Source of the DNA: Occultella glacieicola
GTDB lineage: Bacteria > Actinomycetota > Actinomycetes > Actinomycetales > Beutenbergiaceae
Length of the DNA stretch: 64,000 nt
Direction: 5' to 3'
Assembly (NCBI RefSeq): GCF_004353825.1
Contig: NZ_SMNA01000004.1
Location: 310,001 to 374,000 of the forward strand
Shown one piece after another: positions 1 through 7,916 of this stretch. Position 1 is the stretch's first letter; the number at the start of each line of letters is the position of its first letter. Position numbers and translations under genes: made by a program. Under the pieces are notes generated by a model. That model was not told the DNA's origin, ran no database searches, and saw nothing but the letters and a program-made list of their open reading frames with translations.

Positions 1-560
1 GGCTGCATGAGGCTGGCCGCGACCCGGGCCGCCTGGGCGCCCTCGTGCCACCAGACCGGCCGCCCGATCCGGAGCAGCCGCAGCGACAGCTCGTGCAGGG
101 CGATCGAGTCGCCCCACTCACCGTAGAGGTGGATCCGGGACGCGTTCGCGAGCCAGCCCGCCGCCCGGTCCGCGGCCGCCAGGTCGATCGAGCCCAGCGC
201 CTGCCGGGATGCGCGGTGCTGGGCCGCGACGAGCACGCCGAGGACCTGGTCGGGGGAGTCGTCGGGTTGGATCTCGGTGCCGATGTCCCGCTGCCACCCG
301 CCCTGGACCTCGCGGCCGTGCTCGGTGGCGATCGCCGCGCGCAGCGCCGGGAACCCGTCGAAGCCGAGCAGGTTCGCGAGCCGGGTCAGCGTCGCCGCGG
401 ACACCCCGGCCGCCTGCGCGAGCCGGGTGATCGACTCCCGGCCGGCCGCGGCCGGGTCCGCGACGATGTGCGCGGCCGCGCGCGCGGTGGCGCCGGTCAG
501 ACCGGGCAGGGAGTCGCGCAGGGCCTGCAGGGGGCTCGTCGAGTCGGCGTGGCTGCTCAT
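1..560 (-). CDS. RpiR-family (HTH-SIS) transcriptional regulator, 3' part cut off by the window edge
   Basis: About 186 N-terminal residues are visible and the frame stays open to base 1, so the protein is partial. An N-terminal RpiR-type helix-turn-helix is recognisable around residues 43-75 (SITRLAQAAGVSAATLTRL), and the start of a SIS sugar-phosphate-binding domain follows from about residue 120 (RIHLYGEWGDS). Known family members sense phosphosugars and usually repress sugar catabolic operons. The ATG overlaps the stop of the preceding gene in an ATGA, so it is the last visible gene of an ABC sugar-import operon and probably controls it. The inducer cannot be told from sequence. Confidence 0.85.
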   Translation of the reverse strand, partial: MSSHADSTSPLQALRDSLPGLTGATARAAAHIVADPAAAGRESITRLAQAAGVSAATLTRLANLLGFDGFPALRAAIATEHGREVQGGWQRDIGTEIQPDDSPDQVLGVLVAAQHRASRQALGSIDLAAADRAAGWLANASRIHLYGEWGDSIALHELSLRLLRIGRPVWWHEGAQAARVAASLMQ

Positions 561-1954
561 GTGTAGAAGAATTGCGCACTTGCCCGCCCGGCGTGGTCGC
601 TGACCAGTCGGGCCCAGTGCGCGCTGAACCCGGGCGGGAAGGTGTGGGTGACCAGGGCGCCGGGCGCCACCTCGAGGGTGGTCACCCGCCCGAACGTGCC
701 GTCGCCGCGGGCGTCGATCTCCAGGTGCACCGTCATCGCGGTGTCGCCGTGGTTCTGCAGGTGCACGCACTTGTTGTCGAAGCCGGTCATCAGGTACGGG
801 TCCGAGGCCTCGCCCGCATCCACGTCGGTGTCCCACCAGGGACCGCCCCACCCGGACGGTTTCCCGAACGACCACAGGTCGTCGGTCTTGCCGAAGAACA
901 TGCCGGACTGGGGTTCCGCCGTCGTCGGGTTGAGCCCGTGGCTGGGTGAGGCGTTGTCCGCGCCGGCGACGAACATCCCGCGCCAGCTGCAGAAGTCGCC
1001 GAGCACCCACAGGTGCGTCGAGACCGGCCGCACGCCCCAGATCCGGTTCCCGTAGGCCCACGGCGAGAGCTCGTAGAACATGCCGTGATGGTCCAGGAGC
1101 AGACGCTCGTGCTCGACCTCCCGGATCCGCGGCCACTCGGTCTGCCACTTGTGGTCGAACGTGTGCGAGGCCTTCGGCAGCCGGTACCGGCGCCAGGTGC
1201 CGTCCGCCTCGGTGAACACCTCGAGGATGGCCGAGGCGGCGTCCCACCCGGACGCGAAGATGGTGCCGCCGAACTCGTGCCGCCCACCGATCGCCGTGAA
1301 CGGCTTGCGCTCCAGGATCCGCCAGGACTCGCCGTCGAACTCCGCGAGGCGCCCGCGGGCGCGCTCGCCGCGCCACTCCGGCTCGGCGTACTCGTTCGAG
1401 CACACCACGAGCCGGCCGAAGCTGGAGTAGCAGTCCTTGTAGTGGACCTTCCACTCGCCCTCGGTGTCGAGCTCGTCGTTCAGGTCCCAGGCGAGCTCGC
1501 AGGCCAGCGTGGTCAGGTCGAGGGAGAACACCTCGCCCTCCATGGTCAGCACGTACACGTGCGTGTCCGGCTCGGTCAGGTGGCGGGTGGTACCGCACAG
1601 CCGGTGCCCGGTCAGCTCCGGCACCGTGCGGATCGTGTGGTCCGGGGAGATCACGTGCGGCCCGATCACCAGGTGCCCGGTGGGGTAGTGCACGAACCGG
1701 TTCGTGTAGGTGCCGTCCACCCCGAGGGTCTCGGCCACGACCTCCATCCGCAGGTCCGCGTCGATGCGGCGCAGGCTCACCCCGGCCCCGCTCGCGGCCT
1801 TGTGCGAGTTGTAGTTCTGCACGTACAGCACGCCGTTGTAGGGCATCAGGGCGCCGACGCCGAGCTCGCTGCGCGGCGGTCCGAAGTCGCCGACCTGGGC
1901 GAGGGAGGGGAAGACGCCGGACACCTGGAGCGGCGCGTCGGTGGAGGAGGTCAT
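557..1954 (-). CDS. unrecognised soluble protein of an ABC sugar operon, possibly a beta-propeller
   Basis: 465 residues with no signal peptide or membrane segment. I do not recognise a named family. The sequence is rich in Trp, Gly and His and has repeating strand-like blocks (for example FVHYPTGHLVIGPHVISPDH and GTIFASGWDAASAILEVF), which suggests a beta-propeller. The C-terminal ~100 residues look like a separate beta-sandwich. The start is fixed by an ATGA overlap with the upstream permease gene, and the stop overlaps the RpiR gene the same way. Its place inside a sugar importer operon suggests it handles or senses the imported carbohydrate. This is inference; it could also be a divergent glycosidase. 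Confidence 0.7.
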   Translation of the reverse strand: MTSSTDAPLQVSGVFPSLAQVGDFGPPRSELGVGALMPYNGVLYVQNYNSHKAASGAGVSLRRIDADLRMEVVAETLGVDGTYTNRFVHYPTGHLVIGPHVISPDHTIRTVPELTGHRLCGTTRHLTEPDTHVYVLTMEGEVFSLDLTTLACELAWDLNDELDTEGEWKVHYKDCYSSFGRLVVCSNEYAEPEWRGERARGRLAEFDGESWRILERKPFTAIGGRHEFGGTIFASGWDAASAILEVFTEADGTWRRYRLPKASHTFDHKWQTEWPRIREVEHERLLLDHHGMFYELSPWAYGNRIWGVRPVSTHLWVLGDFCSWRGMFVAGADNASPSHGLNPTTAEPQSGMFFGKTDDLWSFGKPSGWGGPWWDTDVDAGEASDPYLMTGFDNKCVHLQNHGDTAMTVHLEIDARGDGTFGRVTTLEVAPGALVTHTFPPGFSAHWARLVSDHAGRASAQFFYT

Positions 1955-2841
1955 TTGATCCCGGTGTGGGTGAGGGCCTGCACGAACCGCTTCTGCAGGA
2001 GCAGGAAGACGATCAGCACGGGGATGATGGAGACCACCGAGGCGGCCATGGACAGGTTCGGGGACAGGGCGCCCTGCTCGTCGGCGAACCCGGTCAGGCT
2101 CAGCGGCAGGGTGTACACCTCGGGGCTGGAGATCAGCACGAGTGGGGTCTCGTAGTCGTTCCAGGACCAGACGAACGCGAGGATTCCCAGCGCGCTGATC
2201 ACCGGGGTGGCCATCGGCAGGTACAGCCGCCAGAAGATCTGCCACTCGTTCGCGCCGTCGATCCGGGCCGCCTCGGCGAACGCGGCCGGCTGCGCCACGA
2301 AGAACTGGCGCATCAGGAAGGTGCCGAGCACCGTGAACATCCCGGGCAGGATGAGGGCCCACAGGGTGTCGTAGAGGCTCAGTTGCTGGAAGTAGATGAA
2401 CCGCGGTACCAGGAGCAGCTGGGCCGGGATGATCGACGTCGCGAGGTAGGCCAGGAAGACCTTGTCCCGTCCGCGGAAGTGGAGCCGGGCGAACGCGTAC
2501 CCTGCCATGGTCGCGGTGAGGACCTCACCCAGGACGCGGGCGACGGCGACGATCACCGAGTTCGCGAACGCCGGCAGGATCGAGTTCTCGCCGGTGAGGA
2601 CCTCCACGTAGGAGTCCCACTGGGCCGGGTCCGGGATCCACTGCATCGGGATCGAGAACGCGTCCAGGTTCGACTTCAGCGACGTGGAGACCATCCACGC
2701 GAACGGCGCCAGGAACGCCAGCGCGAGCAACCACAGCGGGATCCCCCAGAGCCAGCGGTTGCGTCGGGACCGCCGCTGCCGCGGGGTCAGGTTCGAGCGC
2801 CGGGTGCCATCGGAGACTCGGGTCAGGGTCGCGTCAGTCAT
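1951..2841 (-). CDS. carbohydrate ABC transporter permease, MalG type
   Basis: 296 residues with about six membrane helices and the inner-membrane EAA loop (EAARIDGANEWQIFWRLYLP) that docks on the ATPase. The C-terminus ends in the short tail typical of MalG-like subunits (FVQALTHTGIK). The ATG at 2841 overlaps the end of the MalF-type gene by 8 bp; a start 15 bp further upstream in the same frame is less likely. It forms the membrane channel with the next permease. No ATPase gene is visible, so a shared MsiK-like ATPase encoded elsewhere is probable, as is common in actinobacteria. Confidence 0.93.
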   Translation of the reverse strand: MTDATLTRVSDGTRRSNLTPRQRRSRRNRWLWGIPLWLLALAFLAPFAWMVSTSLKSNLDAFSIPMQWIPDPAQWDSYVEVLTGENSILPAFANSVIVAVARVLGEVLTATMAGYAFARLHFRGRDKVFLAYLATSIIPAQLLLVPRFIYFQQLSLYDTLWALILPGMFTVLGTFLMRQFFVAQPAAFAEAARIDGANEWQIFWRLYLPMATPVISALGILAFVWSWNDYETPLVLISSPEVYTLPLSLTGFADEQGALSPNLSMAASVVSIIPVLIVFLLLQKRFVQALTHTGIK

Positions 2842-3775
2842 TGAGGGCCTTTCCACGCTGGGCCCGCCACATCGCGAGCGTCAGGGCCAGGACACCGACG
2901 AACGTCACCATGCCGATCGCCGCGGCGTAGCCGAACCGGTAGAACTGGAACCCGGTCTGGTACATGTAGAACGACAGGACCGTGGTCGCGTCGCCCGGGC
3001 CGCCGGCCGTCAGCAGCGCGACGAGGCCGAAGCCCTGGGACGTGCCGATGAACAGGGTGACCATCAGGAACACCGTGGTCGGCAACAGCGAGGGCCAGGT
3101 GATCGTGCGGAACCGGCGCCACGGCCCGGCGCCGTCCATCTCGGCGGCCTCGTACAGGTCGGTGGGTGCGTCCTGCAGCGCGGAGAGGTAGATGACCGCG
3201 GCGTAGCCGACGCCGCTCCAGATCGCGATCACGATCAGCGCGGGCAGGGCCCAGTAGGAGGACGCGAACCAGGCGGGCAGGTCGGTGAGGCCGAACGCGC
3301 CGAGGACCTGGTTGACCAGGCCGGCGGAGGGGTTCATCAGCATCAGCCAGGTCATCCCGATGGCCACCGTGCTCACGATGTAGGGCATGAAGAACACCGC
3401 CCGGAGCGCCCCGCGACCGGGGACGTCCCGGTCCAGGGCGAGCGCCAGCGCCATGCCGAACAGCACCGTCAACGGCACGCTGACCCCGGCGTAGACCACC
3501 GTGCGGCCCACGCTGCCCCAGAACAACGGGTCGGCGAGCACGTTCGTGAAGTTGTCCGCGCCGATGAACTCGATGCCGCCGAGGCCGGAGACCAGGTTCC
3601 AGTCCGTGAACGCCAGGACCACGACCGAGACGAGCGGCACGAACGTGAACAGGGCCACGCCCACGAGGTTCGGCAGGATGAACAGCCAGCCCACGCGGTC
3701 GGGTGGACCCAGGCGGCGGCGGTTGCCCGGGGCCGGCACTGACCTGGTGGGCGCTGGCGCGGTGACGGTGGCCAT
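2834..3775 (-). CDS. carbohydrate ABC transporter permease, MalF type
   Basis: 313 residues. A basic N-terminal stretch (NRRRLGPPDRVGW) is followed by six predicted membrane helices and the EAA loop (YEAAEMDGAGPWRRFRTITWP). The ATG at 3775 shares one base with the stop of the upstream binding-protein gene (TGATG), so translation is probably coupled. It pairs with the MalG-type permease to import the sugar delivered by the lipoprotein encoded upstream. Substrate not assignable from sequence. Confidence 0.93.
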   Translation of the reverse strand: MATVTAPAPTRSVPAPGNRRRLGPPDRVGWLFILPNLVGVALFTFVPLVSVVVLAFTDWNLVSGLGGIEFIGADNFTNVLADPLFWGSVGRTVVYAGVSVPLTVLFGMALALALDRDVPGRGALRAVFFMPYIVSTVAIGMTWLMLMNPSAGLVNQVLGAFGLTDLPAWFASSYWALPALIVIAIWSGVGYAAVIYLSALQDAPTDLYEAAEMDGAGPWRRFRTITWPSLLPTTVFLMVTLFIGTSQGFGLVALLTAGGPGDATTVLSFYMYQTGFQFYRFGYAAAIGMVTFVGVLALTLAMWRAQRGKALND

Positions 3776-5082
3776 CAGCTGTCCCGTCCGTAGCGGTCGA
3801 TCGCGGCCGTGGCCTGGGCGTCCATCGAGGCGACCGCGTCCTGCGGGGAGCGCTCGCCGATCCAGCACACGTCCCGCTGCTGCTCGACGGCGAGCGTGAT
3901 CTCGGGGAACGCCGTCAGGTTGGTGTCCACGAACAGTTCGGGGTCGTCGTCGAAGAGCACCCGGCGGAAGGAGTCGGTGTCGAACCAGTCGTCGGCGTCG
4001 GGACCGAGGAGGCTGTCGAGCATCTGGTCGGTGTCCACGTTCTGCAACGTGGGGATCTTGCCGCCGGGGGCCATGAACTGTGAGCCCTCCGTGATCCAGA
4101 ACCGGACGAACTCCCAGGCGAGGTCATGCTTGGTCGACCTCGGATTGATCATCACGAAGTTGCCGAACACGCCGGTGTTCCAACTCCCGGTGTCGCTGGT
4201 CGGGATCGGCGCGGCGGCGGCCCGGAACTCGTGCGGGTAGTTGGTGGGGTCGTAGAGGTAGCGCAGGCTGAACGGCGCGGTGACCCAGAGGGCGAACTCC
4301 TCGGCGATGAACGCGTTCTGCTGGTAGGCCTCGAGTTGGCGCGCGAGCACCTCCGTCCACGGGAACAGCACCCCGTCGGAGATGAGGTCGCGGCCGCGGG
4401 TGTAGTGCTCCAGGAAGCGGGGGTCGGTGAAGTTGGAGGTGCCGTCGGACGTGAACCAGTAGTTCGGGCCGAGGCCGACCCGTGGGACGTCCGGCAGCTG
4501 ATAGCTGCCGTAGGTGGTCGCCGTGGTCAGTGCGCGCGCCGTGTCGACGAACTCCTCGACGGTCCACTCGGTCGGCAGGTCGAGACCCGCCGCCTCCAAC
4601 CGGTCGAGGTTGGCCACCACCATGTTCGGCTCCCGGGTGGTGGCCAGGGCGCTGACCCGCCCGTCCTGCCAGTACGCCTTCGGGGCCTCGGTGTCGAGGA
4701 ACGGTTCGAGCTCCGGGTCGGACTCGACCCGGTCGGTGACGTCCAGGGCGAGCCCGGAACCGGCCCGCAGTGCCATCGACTCCATCGAGTAGGTGAAGTA
4801 GACGTCGATGTCCACGCCGCCCTGCAACGCGGTGTCCAGCTTGAGGTTGCCCCGGTCGTCGTTGATGAACCGCGTGTAGACCACGCTGTACTCCGGATGC
4901 GCGGCCTCGAACGCCTCCACCAGGGCGCCGGGCCCCGACTCGGGCGGCACTCCGCCCCAGACGTTCAGCGTCGTCGCCGGCGACGTCGACGTGCCCTGAC
5001 CGCACGCGGTCAGGGCGCCGAGTGCGCCGAGCCCGAGCGCCCCGCCCATGACCTGGCGGCGGGTGGGACCGGTCGTACTCAC
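3775..5082 (-). CDS. extracellular solute-binding lipoprotein of a sugar ABC transporter
   Basis: 435 residues from a GTG start. The N-terminus carries a twin-arginine motif (TRRQVM), a short hydrophobic stretch and a lipobox (LTAC), which indicates a Tat-exported lipoprotein. The mature part is a family 1-type binding protein (LNVWGGVPPESGPGALVEAF near the start; a typical domain-closing region with FVMINPRSTKHDLAWEFV). It captures an oligosaccharide or related ligand for the two permeases that follow. Starts further upstream in the same frame lack the signal architecture and were not chosen. Confidence 0.92.
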   Translation of the reverse strand: MSTTGPTRRQVMGGALGLGALGALTACGQGTSTSPATTLNVWGGVPPESGPGALVEAFEAAHPEYSVVYTRFINDDRGNLKLDTALQGGVDIDVYFTYSMESMALRAGSGLALDVTDRVESDPELEPFLDTEAPKAYWQDGRVSALATTREPNMVVANLDRLEAAGLDLPTEWTVEEFVDTARALTTATTYGSYQLPDVPRVGLGPNYWFTSDGTSNFTDPRFLEHYTRGRDLISDGVLFPWTEVLARQLEAYQQNAFIAEEFALWVTAPFSLRYLYDPTNYPHEFRAAAAPIPTSDTGSWNTGVFGNFVMINPRSTKHDLAWEFVRFWITEGSQFMAPGGKIPTLQNVDTDQMLDSLLGPDADDWFDTDSFRRVLFDDDPELFVDTNLTAFPEITLAVEQQRDVCWIGERSPQDAVASMDAQATAAIDRYGRDS

Positions 5083-5176
5083 CGGGTGTGCCTGACGCCG
5101 GTCGGGAGATCGACCGCCGGCGCGGTGCTGGTCATGACTACGAACACGCGATCTCCCTCGATCGGATCCTCCGGAC

Positions 5177-5234
5177 GTGCAAGAAGTTACCGAGAGAATC
5201 GATCGCACGCAAGGGTCACGAAAATATCTTGCAC
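5177..5234. promoter_or_regulatory. inverted repeat GTGCAAGA / TCTTGCAC upstream of the binding-protein gene
   Basis: GTGCAAGA at 5177-5184 and its exact reverse complement TCTTGCAC at 5227-5234 lie 42 bp apart in the 177-bp gap between the dioxygenase-like gene and the ABC operon. A partial third copy (GCACGCAAGG) lies near 5205. The region is less GC-rich than its surroundings, as expected for a promoter. Candidate binding sites for the nearby AraC or RpiR regulator; no experimental support. Confidence 0.35.
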
Positions 5235-5259
5235 ACCTCGAACGGGTCGCGCAGGTTCG

Positions 5260-6111
5260 TCACAGACCGTCGTGGTCGTCCCAGTGCTCCTGCCAGCGCC
5301 AGTCGATGGGGTCGCTGACGCGTTGGTAGCGGATGTCCGTGGACAACCGCATCCGCCCGCCCGGATCCACGTTGTCCAGCGCCGCGTGGATGATGTGCGC
5401 GGAATGGACCATCACGTCGCCGGCGCGGTAGTCGGCCACCAGCCACCGTGCGTCGTGGGAGTGGGCCAGGCCGGGCAGGTCGGCCGTGATGGACGCCGCC
5501 GGCCGCTGCAGCCGGCCCTCCGCCTCCTCCCGGAGCACGGCCCGGTGCGAGCCCTCGAGGTAGGTGAGGCCGCCGAGCGTGGTCGGGCAGTCGCCGAGCG
5601 GGATCCACATCGACAGGACCCGGTCGGTGCCCTCGCGCAGGTAGACCAGGTCGTAGTGGGCCTGGGTCGCGGTGCCGACCCCGTTCTGGCCGGGCCTCGT
5701 GTGGCGCAGGATCTTGCGCCGGTGCAGGTGCACGTCGTCGCCGAGGAACCAGCGGAACCAGTCGGCCACGGTGGACGTGCGGCACAGGCGTTCGTAGTCC
5801 TCGGACGGCACGATGTGGCCGAAGAGGGCCCGACGGTAGCCCGCCTGGTCGATCGGGCCGGTCCCGGCGATGCCGTCCTCGGCGGGGGTACCGGGTCGCA
5901 GGACACCGGCGGGGGCGAGTGCGCCGAAGTAGAACCGGCGGAACGCCGCGATCTGCTCCGGCGGGATCTGGCCCCGAAGCAGCAGGTATCCCTGGCGGCG
6001 CAGGCGCAGCCACAGCGCCTCCCGGTCGTCGCGCTCGCGGTCGGGCGTCTCGGTGAGCGGTCCGAGCCGATCCGGACTTTCCTTCAGCACGTAGCCGTTC
6101 GACGTCAGCAT
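5260..6111 (-). CDS. phytanoyl-CoA dioxygenase (PhyH)-like Fe(II)/2-oxoglutarate oxygenase
   Basis: 283 residues. The 2-His-1-carboxylate iron site is visible as H152-x-D154 (QAHYDLVYL) and a distal His, probably H242 (HIIHAALDN). An Arg-containing segment near residue 255 (RMRLSTDIRY) would bind 2-oxoglutarate. The family hydroxylates small molecules in the cytoplasm. It precedes the ABC sugar operon on the same strand and is divergent from an AraC regulator, a frequent arrangement for PhyH genes in actinobacterial sugar clusters, so a role in modifying the imported compound is possible. The ATG at 6111 was preferred; an in-frame GTG lies 9 bp upstream. Confidence 0.85.
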   Translation of the reverse strand: MLTSNGYVLKESPDRLGPLTETPDRERDDREALWLRLRRQGYLLLRGQIPPEQIAAFRRFYFGALAPAGVLRPGTPAEDGIAGTGPIDQAGYRRALFGHIVPSEDYERLCRTSTVADWFRWFLGDDVHLHRRKILRHTRPGQNGVGTATQAHYDLVYLREGTDRVLSMWIPLGDCPTTLGGLTYLEGSHRAVLREEAEGRLQRPAASITADLPGLAHSHDARWLVADYRAGDVMVHSAHIIHAALDNVDPGGRMRLSTDIRYQRVSDPIDWRWQEHWDDHDGL

Positions 6112-6160
6112 CCAACGCACGCTAATCTGCGGCAAGCCCTGAGCCAATGGACGATCGGTC

Positions 6161-7036
6161 GTGCGACGCTTGGACTTTCGTGAGAAGCATCCCACGGGCG
6201 GCTGGCGTGTCTATCCGGCGGCTGAGCCGGTCCTGCGGGACAACGGGCTGAGCTGCCGTGGCGCCGGCGAGCAGCATGGCGCGCTGCGGCACACGAGCGA
6301 GCGGCGGCTGGCCACGCACGGCCTCGTGCTCGTCACCGAGGGGCGTGGCCGCTACGTCGACGATGCCCATCCGGCCGGTATCGAGGTGGTGGCCCCGGCC
6401 GTGATCTGGTTGTTCCCGGGGGTACGCCACGGTTACGGGCCCGACGGCGGTGGCTGGCGGGAGCACTGGGTGCTGTTCGAAGGGGTCGCCACCCGCGCCC
6501 TCGAGAGCTTCGGCGCGTGGGAGCGCACCGAGCCGGTGTGCGCTGCCGCGCCCGAGCTCGCCGAACGGGTCGCGCCGGTGTTCGCGCACCTGCGCCGCGT
6601 GCTCGCCGTTCCCGGCGGTCGCGGCGCGATGCTCGCCGCGGGCCTGAGCCAGCACCTGATCGCCGTCGTGGCGGAGTGCGCACCCGCTGCGCCCACGTGG
6701 CAACCGCCGGGCGTGCTCGAGTCCCTGACCGCGACCGCCCTGGTGCAGATGCCCGTCGAGCATCGCGCCCGCGCGCTGGGCCTGACCGAGGCGCAGTTGC
6801 GAGCGGCGGTACTGGGTGCCACCGGGCTCACCCCGCACGCGTTCGTGCTGGCCACCCGGCTCGAGCGGGCCCAGTCGCTGCTCGCCCGGACCGCGGCGGG
6901 CGTCGCGGAGGTCGCCCGCCAGGTGGGTTACGACGACCCCGCCTACTTCAGCCGGCTGTTCCACCGTCGGGTCGGCATGTCGCCGTCGGCGTTCCGGGAG
7001 CAGGAGTCCCGCCGCGCGCACCCGCCACGGCCCTGA
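6161..7036 (+). CDS. AraC-family transcriptional regulator
   Basis: 291 residues from a GTG start. The N-terminal half is an AraC-type cupin sensor domain (LVLVTEGRGRYVDD, WLFPGVRHGYGPDGGGW). The C-terminal ~100 residues hold a double helix-turn-helix ending in the conserved signature (VARQVGYDDPAYFSRLFHRR, then GMSPSAFR). It is divergent from the PhyH-like gene with only 49 bp between the starts, so it probably activates that gene and the ABC operon beyond. The inducer is probably a sugar, but this is inference. Confidence 0.9.
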   Translation: MRRLDFREKHPTGGWRVYPAAEPVLRDNGLSCRGAGEQHGALRHTSERRLATHGLVLVTEGRGRYVDDAHPAGIEVVAPAVIWLFPGVRHGYGPDGGGWREHWVLFEGVATRALESFGAWERTEPVCAAAPELAERVAPVFAHLRRVLAVPGGRGAMLAAGLSQHLIAVVAECAPAAPTWQPPGVLESLTATALVQMPVEHRARALGLTEAQLRAAVLGATGLTPHAFVLATRLERAQSLLARTAAGVAEVARQVGYDDPAYFSRLFHRRVGMSPSAFREQESRRAHPPRP

Positions 7037-7175
7037 GCGCCGTCGCCCCGGTGCGGAGGGGCCTCGCGGCGAAGTCGTGCGCGAATAGTCCTCGCGCCCT
7101 GCCGTGCGTGCCCTAACGTTCGCTCACCGGGCGCACGTACCGGCGCCACGAGTGGCCTCCTCAGAGAGCACGAGC

Positions 7176-7904
7176 ATGAGCAACACTGCGCCCGACCGCG
7201 GGTTCGCGCCGCCCTACCCCACGATCACCGCGCCGACCGCACCGGCCCCCCACTGGACGTACGCGCAGCACCCGTATCCGCCGTCGGGCTTTCCCCCGCC
7301 GGCGCCGCCGGCACGTCACCGGGCCCTGAGCTGGCTCGTCCCGTGCCTGGTCGGGGTCGTCGCGCTCGTGATCGGCTTCACCGCCGGCGCCCTCGTCGGC
7401 CCGTTCGCGGGCCCGATGTCCGGGGCGTACGGCTCCGGGAACGACACCAGCCGCGAGCAGCCGGCGGCGCTCGGCACGTCGGTGACCCTGGTCAACGACC
7501 CGGGGGAGTGGGAGGTGAGCCTGGGCGAGCCCGACTACGGTGCCGACGCACGCGTGCTCGAGCATGACGACCTGAACGAGCCGGCGCCCGACGGGCTGTC
7601 CTACGTCGTCGTCCCGGTCACGGTGACCTACCACGGGCCGGACCGCGCGAACGCCGGGGCCGACCTGTGGGTCTCCTTCGTGGGGGCGGACGGGCGCTCC
7701 TACGACGAGGCCTCCCTCTACGCCTCGGACGCGTACGTCGAGGGCCCGGACTCGCTGTTCTACTACGGCGACCTGTACGACGGCGGATCGCTCACCGGGA
7801 ACGTGACGCTCGCCATCCCCGAGGGTGCCGAGGCGGACGCGGCGTCGGTATGGCGGGTGGAGTCGATCTGGACCGCCGACGCCGCCTACTTCGCGGCCGG
7901 GTGA
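7176..7904 (+). CDS. membrane-anchored protein with a proline-rich N-terminus and DUF4352-like domain
   Basis: 242 residues. The first ~48 are Pro-rich and disordered (PPSGFPPPAPPARH). One membrane helix spans about residues 52-75. The extracellular part (from about residue 100) resembles the DUF4352/telokin-like immunoglobulin fold (SYVVVPVTVTYHGPD, GNVTLAIPEGAEA). This layout is common in actinobacterial cell-surface proteins of unknown function. The ATG at 7176 precedes the Pro-rich tail; longer in-frame starts add no recognisable sequence. Neighbours give no functional clue. Confidence 0.75.
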   Translation: MSNTAPDRGFAPPYPTITAPTAPAPHWTYAQHPYPPSGFPPPAPPARHRALSWLVPCLVGVVALVIGFTAGALVGPFAGPMSGAYGSGNDTSREQPAALGTSVTLVNDPGEWEVSLGEPDYGADARVLEHDDLNEPAPDGLSYVVVPVTVTYHGPDRANAGADLWVSFVGADGRSYDEASLYASDAYVEGPDSLFYYGDLYDGGSLTGNVTLAIPEGAEADAASVWRVESIWTADAAYFAAG

Positions 7905-7916
7905 CGGTGTGCGAGG

